A stretch of DNA of 64,000 nt. It comes from Halosolutus gelatinilyticus (GTDB lineage: Archaea > Halobacteriota > Halobacteria > Halobacteriales > Natrialbaceae). Position 1 is the first letter of the stretch, and every line of letters begins with the position of its first letter. The stretch spans positions 3,720,001-3,784,000 of the forward strand of contig NZ_CP095491.1 of assembly GCF_023028105.1 (NCBI RefSeq), in the 5' to 3' direction. Below, piece after piece: positions 60,646 through 64,000 of this stretch. Under the pieces are notes generated by a model that worked only from the letters and a program-made list of their open reading frames with translations, did not search any database and had not been told where the DNA came from. Made by a program: the position numbers and the translations under genes.

Positions 60646-60892
60646 GAGCGACGGTCGCGCCGCGAACGAGTTAGGTTGCGTCGTGGCAAGAGCATGGACC
60701 CCGACGGACGCGTCGAGTCGAAGACCGATCGCAGCCGATCGCCTCGGTCGCGGACCGCTCTGCGAAAGGCAATCCGAAGCCACCGCGAGTGGCACTGGTC
60801 GGCGCAGGCGATCCCGACGCCTGCAACATTATTCCCGACCGCCATCGAAGGTCCGCATGCGGTGCGGAACGACCCAGGAGGTGCAACCCATA

Positions 60893-61345
60893 ATGGAACT
60901 CGAACTCACGAGCAATGCGTTCGACCACGGCGAACGGATACCCGACCGACACGGCTACGAAAAGGACAACGTCAACCCGCCGCTGTCGATCGAGAACGTT
61001 CCGGACGGCGCGGAATCGCTGGCGCTGATCGTGGACGACCCGGACGCCGTCGATCCGGCGGGCAAGGTGTGGGACCACTGGATCGTCTGGAACATGTCGC
61101 CGGACACGACGACGATCCCCGAAGACTGGGACCCCGACGACGTAGCGGAGGGAACCAACGACTTCGGCGAACCGGGTTACGGCGGTCCCAATCCGCCGGA
61201 CAGGGAGCACACCTACCGGTTCCGGCTCTACGCGCTGGATACGACCCTCGATCTCGATTCGGACGCGGACGCCGACGATCTCGAGTCGGCGATGGACGGC
61301 CACGTCATAGGTGAGGCCCGTTACGAAGGGACGTATCCGGCCTGA
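60893..61345 (+). CDS. YbhB/YbcL-type phosphatidylethanolamine-binding-like protein
   Basis: ATG 60893, with a strong AGGAGGTG ribosome-binding site 17 bases upstream, gives 150 residues of the bacterial/archaeal PEBP family. Signature parts are NVNPPLSIENVPDGAESLAL, VDDPDAVDPAGKVWDHWIVW and GYGGPNPPDREHTYRFRLYA. The ligand is unknown. Confidence 0.9.
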   Translation: MELELTSNAFDHGERIPDRHGYEKDNVNPPLSIENVPDGAESLALIVDDPDAVDPAGKVWDHWIVWNMSPDTTTIPEDWDPDDVAEGTNDFGEPGYGGPNPPDREHTYRFRLYALDTTLDLDSDADADDLESAMDGHVIGEARYEGTYPA

Positions 61346-61444
61346 TCCCGTCGCACCGAGCGAGGCCGGCGTCAGTCGGCGATCGACCGCGGTCTCCGGC
61401 TGCCCGACCGATCGGGGGCCGATCTGTGGCTCATCCGGCGTCAG

Positions 61445-62497
61445 TCAGCCGATGAGAGCGGTTAGCCAGTCCGGAAGATCGACCCCGTCCGGCAGTTCGA
61501 TCCCGCCCGGGCGGTCGATCTCTGTCGGCGGTTTCGGATCCGCCGGCTCCGTCGGTTCGCCCTCGAACGTCCCGTTCTGTACGATCGAGTGCGAATCGTA
61601 GTAGACGGAGAGGGGTTGCGGTGCCACGTACCGACCGCCGTAGTGTCCGGCGGGGCCGGTCGTGTCGATGGCGTTGGTTTCGAGATCCTTCGTGAACCGG
61701 AAGTCTCCGCGATCGTAGACGAGTTCGCCGTCGAGCCAGTACCGAACGACGCCGTCGGAGATCGCCTCGCCGTCGTCGACCGAATTCACGCGCACGTAGT
61801 ACTCCAATTCGTACCACTGTCCGGGGACGATTTCGGGCGCCCGAACCGCGTACTCCTCGCCGTCGACGAGATAGTCGTGGTCCTGGGGCTTGTCTATATG
61901 GTAGGTGTTCGAGAGAAGGTGGAAGGGGCCGTCCGAACTCGCCCCCTCGGTGGTGACGTACAGCCGGTTACTCCAGCCGTTCGTCCCGTCGGGGACGTCG
62001 CCGCCGGCGCTCCCCTCGCCGAGCCCCATCGCGCAGTTCCAGAGTCGGCAGTTCGCGACGTCTCGGCCGTCCATCGCCCAGTCCGAGTCGAGCGCGAAGT
62101 GGACTCGTCCGGACAGTTCCAGCAATCCGTCGTCGAGATCGTAGTGCGTGCTCGCGCCCCAGTGGTCCCCCTCTCGAATCCGGATCTGAAGGGCGGTATC
62201 TCCGGTGTACGTCGGGTCGGAAACGAACGAGACGTTGTCCGAATCGCCGTTCGACAGCCAGTACACGTCGTCCCACCGCTCGTAGTCGTCGTAATCGAGG
62301 CGGGTCACTTCCCGCTGTCCGTCGTCCGTCTGAGTCGCCGCCGAGACGCGATCGACGGTCGGCCCGATCGAGCCGACCAGTCCGCCCGCGCAAGCGATAC
62401 CCCCGGCACGAAGCACCCGTCGTCGCGTCGTCTCGTTGTTGGTCGTCGACGCCGCTGCGTCGTTCGCACCCGTCCGATCGGAATGAATCCCGGTCAT
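61445..62497 (-). CDS. Tat-exported polysaccharide-lyase-like protein
   Basis: ATG 62497 (MTGIHSDRTGANDAAASTTN) leads into a Tat signal (ETTRRRVLRAGGIACAGGLV). The 350-residue product has a beta-jelly-roll-like body. VRYWLDGELVYDRGDFRFTK and GHYGGRYVAPQPLSVYYDSH are blocks resembling polysaccharide lyase families such as PL14/PL20, though catalytic residues cannot be confirmed. The C terminus is Pro-rich. Likely surface or secreted. Confidence 0.65.
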   Translation of the reverse strand: MTGIHSDRTGANDAAASTTNNETTRRRVLRAGGIACAGGLVGSIGPTVDRVSAATQTDDGQREVTRLDYDDYERWDDVYWLSNGDSDNVSFVSDPTYTGDTALQIRIREGDHWGASTHYDLDDGLLELSGRVHFALDSDWAMDGRDVANCRLWNCAMGLGEGSAGGDVPDGTNGWSNRLYVTTEGASSDGPFHLLSNTYHIDKPQDHDYLVDGEEYAVRAPEIVPGQWYELEYYVRVNSVDDGEAISDGVVRYWLDGELVYDRGDFRFTKDLETNAIDTTGPAGHYGGRYVAPQPLSVYYDSHSIVQNGTFEGEPTEPADPKPPTEIDRPGGIELPDGVDLPDWLTALIG

Positions 62498-62683
62498 GCG
62501 GATTTCTGCATCCCGTTTCGAGGTAATAGTATTGGGTACGATACCAAAACGTATCCCGTGTGTTCGCTCTCGGTTTCGAACTGCTACCCGTCGAACGTCG
62601 TTCGTTTCGGAGTCACTACCCGGTTTCACCAACCGAAACGGTTGCGCGGCTGAAACGATCGAGGCGGAGTCCCAGTTCGACGG

Positions 62684-63424
62684 TCACGCCGTCGGCTCGA
62701 GCGAGACGAACTCGAGCCCGTGTTCGGCCAGCAGCCGATCGGCCCGGTCGGTCACCGACGGAGCGACGAGGATGCCGCGAACGGCGGCGTCGGCGTGGAG
62801 GTCGCGATCGAGCGCGTCGACGTACCGCCGGAGTTGGCCCACCGCGTCGGGGCCCACCCGGCGACGCTTGAGTTCGACGACAACCGCTCGACCCGCGGCG
62901 TCCTCGCCGTAGATATCCACGGCGCCCGCGGGCGTGTCGCGCTCGGTCGCAAGCGGGGTGAACTCGGGTTCCAGGAGGTCGGGCTCGTCGAGGATGCGCT
63001 GGCGGAGGTCCTCCTCGGTTCCCTGGAGCGCGAGTTCGGTCGTGTCGGTTCCCGAGAACGCCGAGACCTGTAGGACCCCCTCGAACTCCACGCGAAGCGA
63101 TTCGGCCGGCGTCGATCGCTGGCTCTCCAGGACGAGCGTCCCGTCCTCGCAGAAGACCGCGTGTTCGCACCCCGGCGGCTGCCAGTTGACCGGCTGCTGG
63201 CCCTCGTGGGTGTGAACCAGCGCCGCGCCGTCGGGTTTGAACATGACGTGTCGATCGCCCGCGTCGAGCCGGCTCGACGCGCGCCCGTCGTAGTCGACCG
63301 TACAGCGGCCGAAGACCGTCACGAGCGCTTCGCGCTCGAAGCCGTCGGCGATCGCCTCGCGAGCGGCCTCGAGACTCGGCTGTTCGAGGGTGATCGCCCG
63401 CGAGGAGTGGATACCGGCCGTCAC
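62684..63424 (-). CDS. nucS: Mismatch-specific endonuclease NucS/EndoMS
   Basis: The 246-residue protein has the N-terminal beta domain (LVTVFGRCTVDYDGRASSRL, MFKPDGAALVHTHEGQQPVN) and C-terminal restriction-like nuclease domain of NucS. The catalytic set is Asp170, Glu184 and Lys186 in AVDIYGEDAAGRAVVVELKR, followed by RVGPDAVGQLRRYVDALDRD. NucS cuts both strands at mismatches and replaces MutS/MutL in many archaea and actinobacteria. Here it is 2.6 kb from mutS. Confidence 0.93.
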   Translation of the reverse strand: MTAGIHSSRAITLEQPSLEAAREAIADGFEREALVTVFGRCTVDYDGRASSRLDAGDRHVMFKPDGAALVHTHEGQQPVNWQPPGCEHAVFCEDGTLVLESQRSTPAESLRVEFEGVLQVSAFSGTDTTELALQGTEEDLRQRILDEPDLLEPEFTPLATERDTPAGAVDIYGEDAAGRAVVVELKRRRVGPDAVGQLRRYVDALDRDLHADAAVRGILVAPSVTDRADRLLAEHGLEFVSLEPTA

Positions 63425-63539
63425 TGCACCGAGGTAGTCCGTCGCCGAATAAAAGGTGCCCGGACCACTCCCGAGCGCGGATCGGACGACACCGTATCAA
63501 AAAGACTATACTCGTAGACCAGGGCGTTCGGGCACCTAC

Positions 63540-64000
63540 ATGACCAGTGACCACCACCGTCGCCGGTTCCTCCAGCTCGCCGGCACGGGCGCCGCAGCGT
63601 CGATCGCCGGCTGTAGCCGGCTTCGCCCCGCGAGCGACGATTCTGACGCCTCGAACGAGTCGGACGACGGGAACGGCACCGTGCTCGACGTGGGCGAGGA
63701 ACCGGCGATCAATCCCGAGGACGGGATTACGGCGATCGTCCAGCCGCCCCAAGAAGAACTCGCGACGATCGAGCAGGAGGTGATGGCCGAGGTCGAGGAG
63801 GGGAAACTCGACCGGCAGGAAGCCCAGAAGGAGATGATCGACCGCCAGCGAAAACTGGTCTCGGAACGGTCGGTGGCGTTCGAATCCAAGGTGGCGGGCG
63901 ACGACGACCTCTCGATCGAGGCGGGGATCGCCGAACGGGGTGCTTTCCTGCTCGACGGCTCGGACAAACGACTGCTCGATACGCTCCGGAACGGAGAGGC
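63540..64000 (+). CDS. Tat-exported lipoprotein, partial
   Basis: MTSDHHRRRFLQLAGTGAAA then SIAGCSR is a Tat signal with a lipobox (AGC). The mature part is acidic with a long charged helix (EELATIEQEVMAEVEEGKLD, then RQEAQKEMIDRQRKLVSERS). The frame is open to the window edge. No family is recognised. Confidence 0.7.
   Translation, partial: MTSDHHRRRFLQLAGTGAAASIAGCSRLRPASDDSDASNESDDGNGTVLDVGEEPAINPEDGITAIVQPPQEELATIEQEVMAEVEEGKLDRQEAQKEMIDRQRKLVSERSVAFESKVAGDDDLSIEAGIAERGAFLLDGSDKRLLDTLRNGE

Overview
The window is haloarchaeal DNA (class Halobacteria). The support is very high GC at third codon positions, acidic proteins, Tat-type signal peptides, an intron-containing elongator tRNA-Met, a trpDFEG operon, a full haloarchaeal gas vesicle gene set, a GTG/ATG-started gene style with many ATGA overlaps, and many tiny CxxC zinc-finger genes. 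The genus cannot be fixed from sequence alone.

Positions 1-11,700 are an accessory, decaying region next to the tRNA-Met gene. It has lower GC, a TrmB-type regulator, a HalOD1 protein, an Orc1/Cdc6 gene cut by one in-frame TGA, an SPW membrane protein, a protein made of 11-residue LEA-like repeats, virus- or plasmid-like operons around a repeat-rich divergent promoter, an intact-looking and a decayed copy of a J-domain gene, zinc-ribbon membrane proteins, Tat-exported proteins and a relic CRISPR array with no cas genes. Several genes here are broken by single stops or one-base shifts.

Positions 11,736-23,261 are mostly core: tRNA-Met, a DUF7115-like protein, a TVP38/TMEM64-like membrane protein, B12-dependent ribonucleotide reductase, trpDFEG and tRNA-Val. 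Immediately after tRNA-Val lie two 71-bp direct repeats that each end in a copy of the tRNA 3' tail. Between them sits a 3.2-kb segment (23,434-26,626) with IS6-like 17-bp terminal inverted repeats and a near-perfect 8-bp target duplication. It carries an ABC exporter but no transposase, and is the best candidate for an undescribed mobile unit.

Positions 26,886-44,969 hold a GNAT acetyltransferase, MsrA, a Cys-type membrane-bound formate dehydrogenase operon, divergent HdrA/MvhD-like and TorD-like genes, an aldehyde ferredoxin oxidoreductase homologue lacking the usual iron-sulfur cysteines, and a zinc alcohol dehydrogenase. Together they look like an anaerobic or low-potential redox module.

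Positions 44,970-54,000 hold a structured intergenic element and the gas vesicle cluster: gvpFGHIJKLM on the minus strand, divergent from gvpANO on the plus strand. No gvpC, gvpD or gvpE is seen. GvpI and GvpO carry extra N-terminal domains.

Positions 54,000-64,000 hold a sulfite-oxidase-like enzyme, a membrane-anchored double winged-helix regulator, MutS, a DoxX-like protein, a PEBP-family protein, a Tat-exported polysaccharide-lyase-like protein, the mismatch endonuclease NucS/EndoMS and a partial Tat lipoprotein. Two mismatch-repair routes (MutS and NucS) are therefore within a few kilobases of each other.
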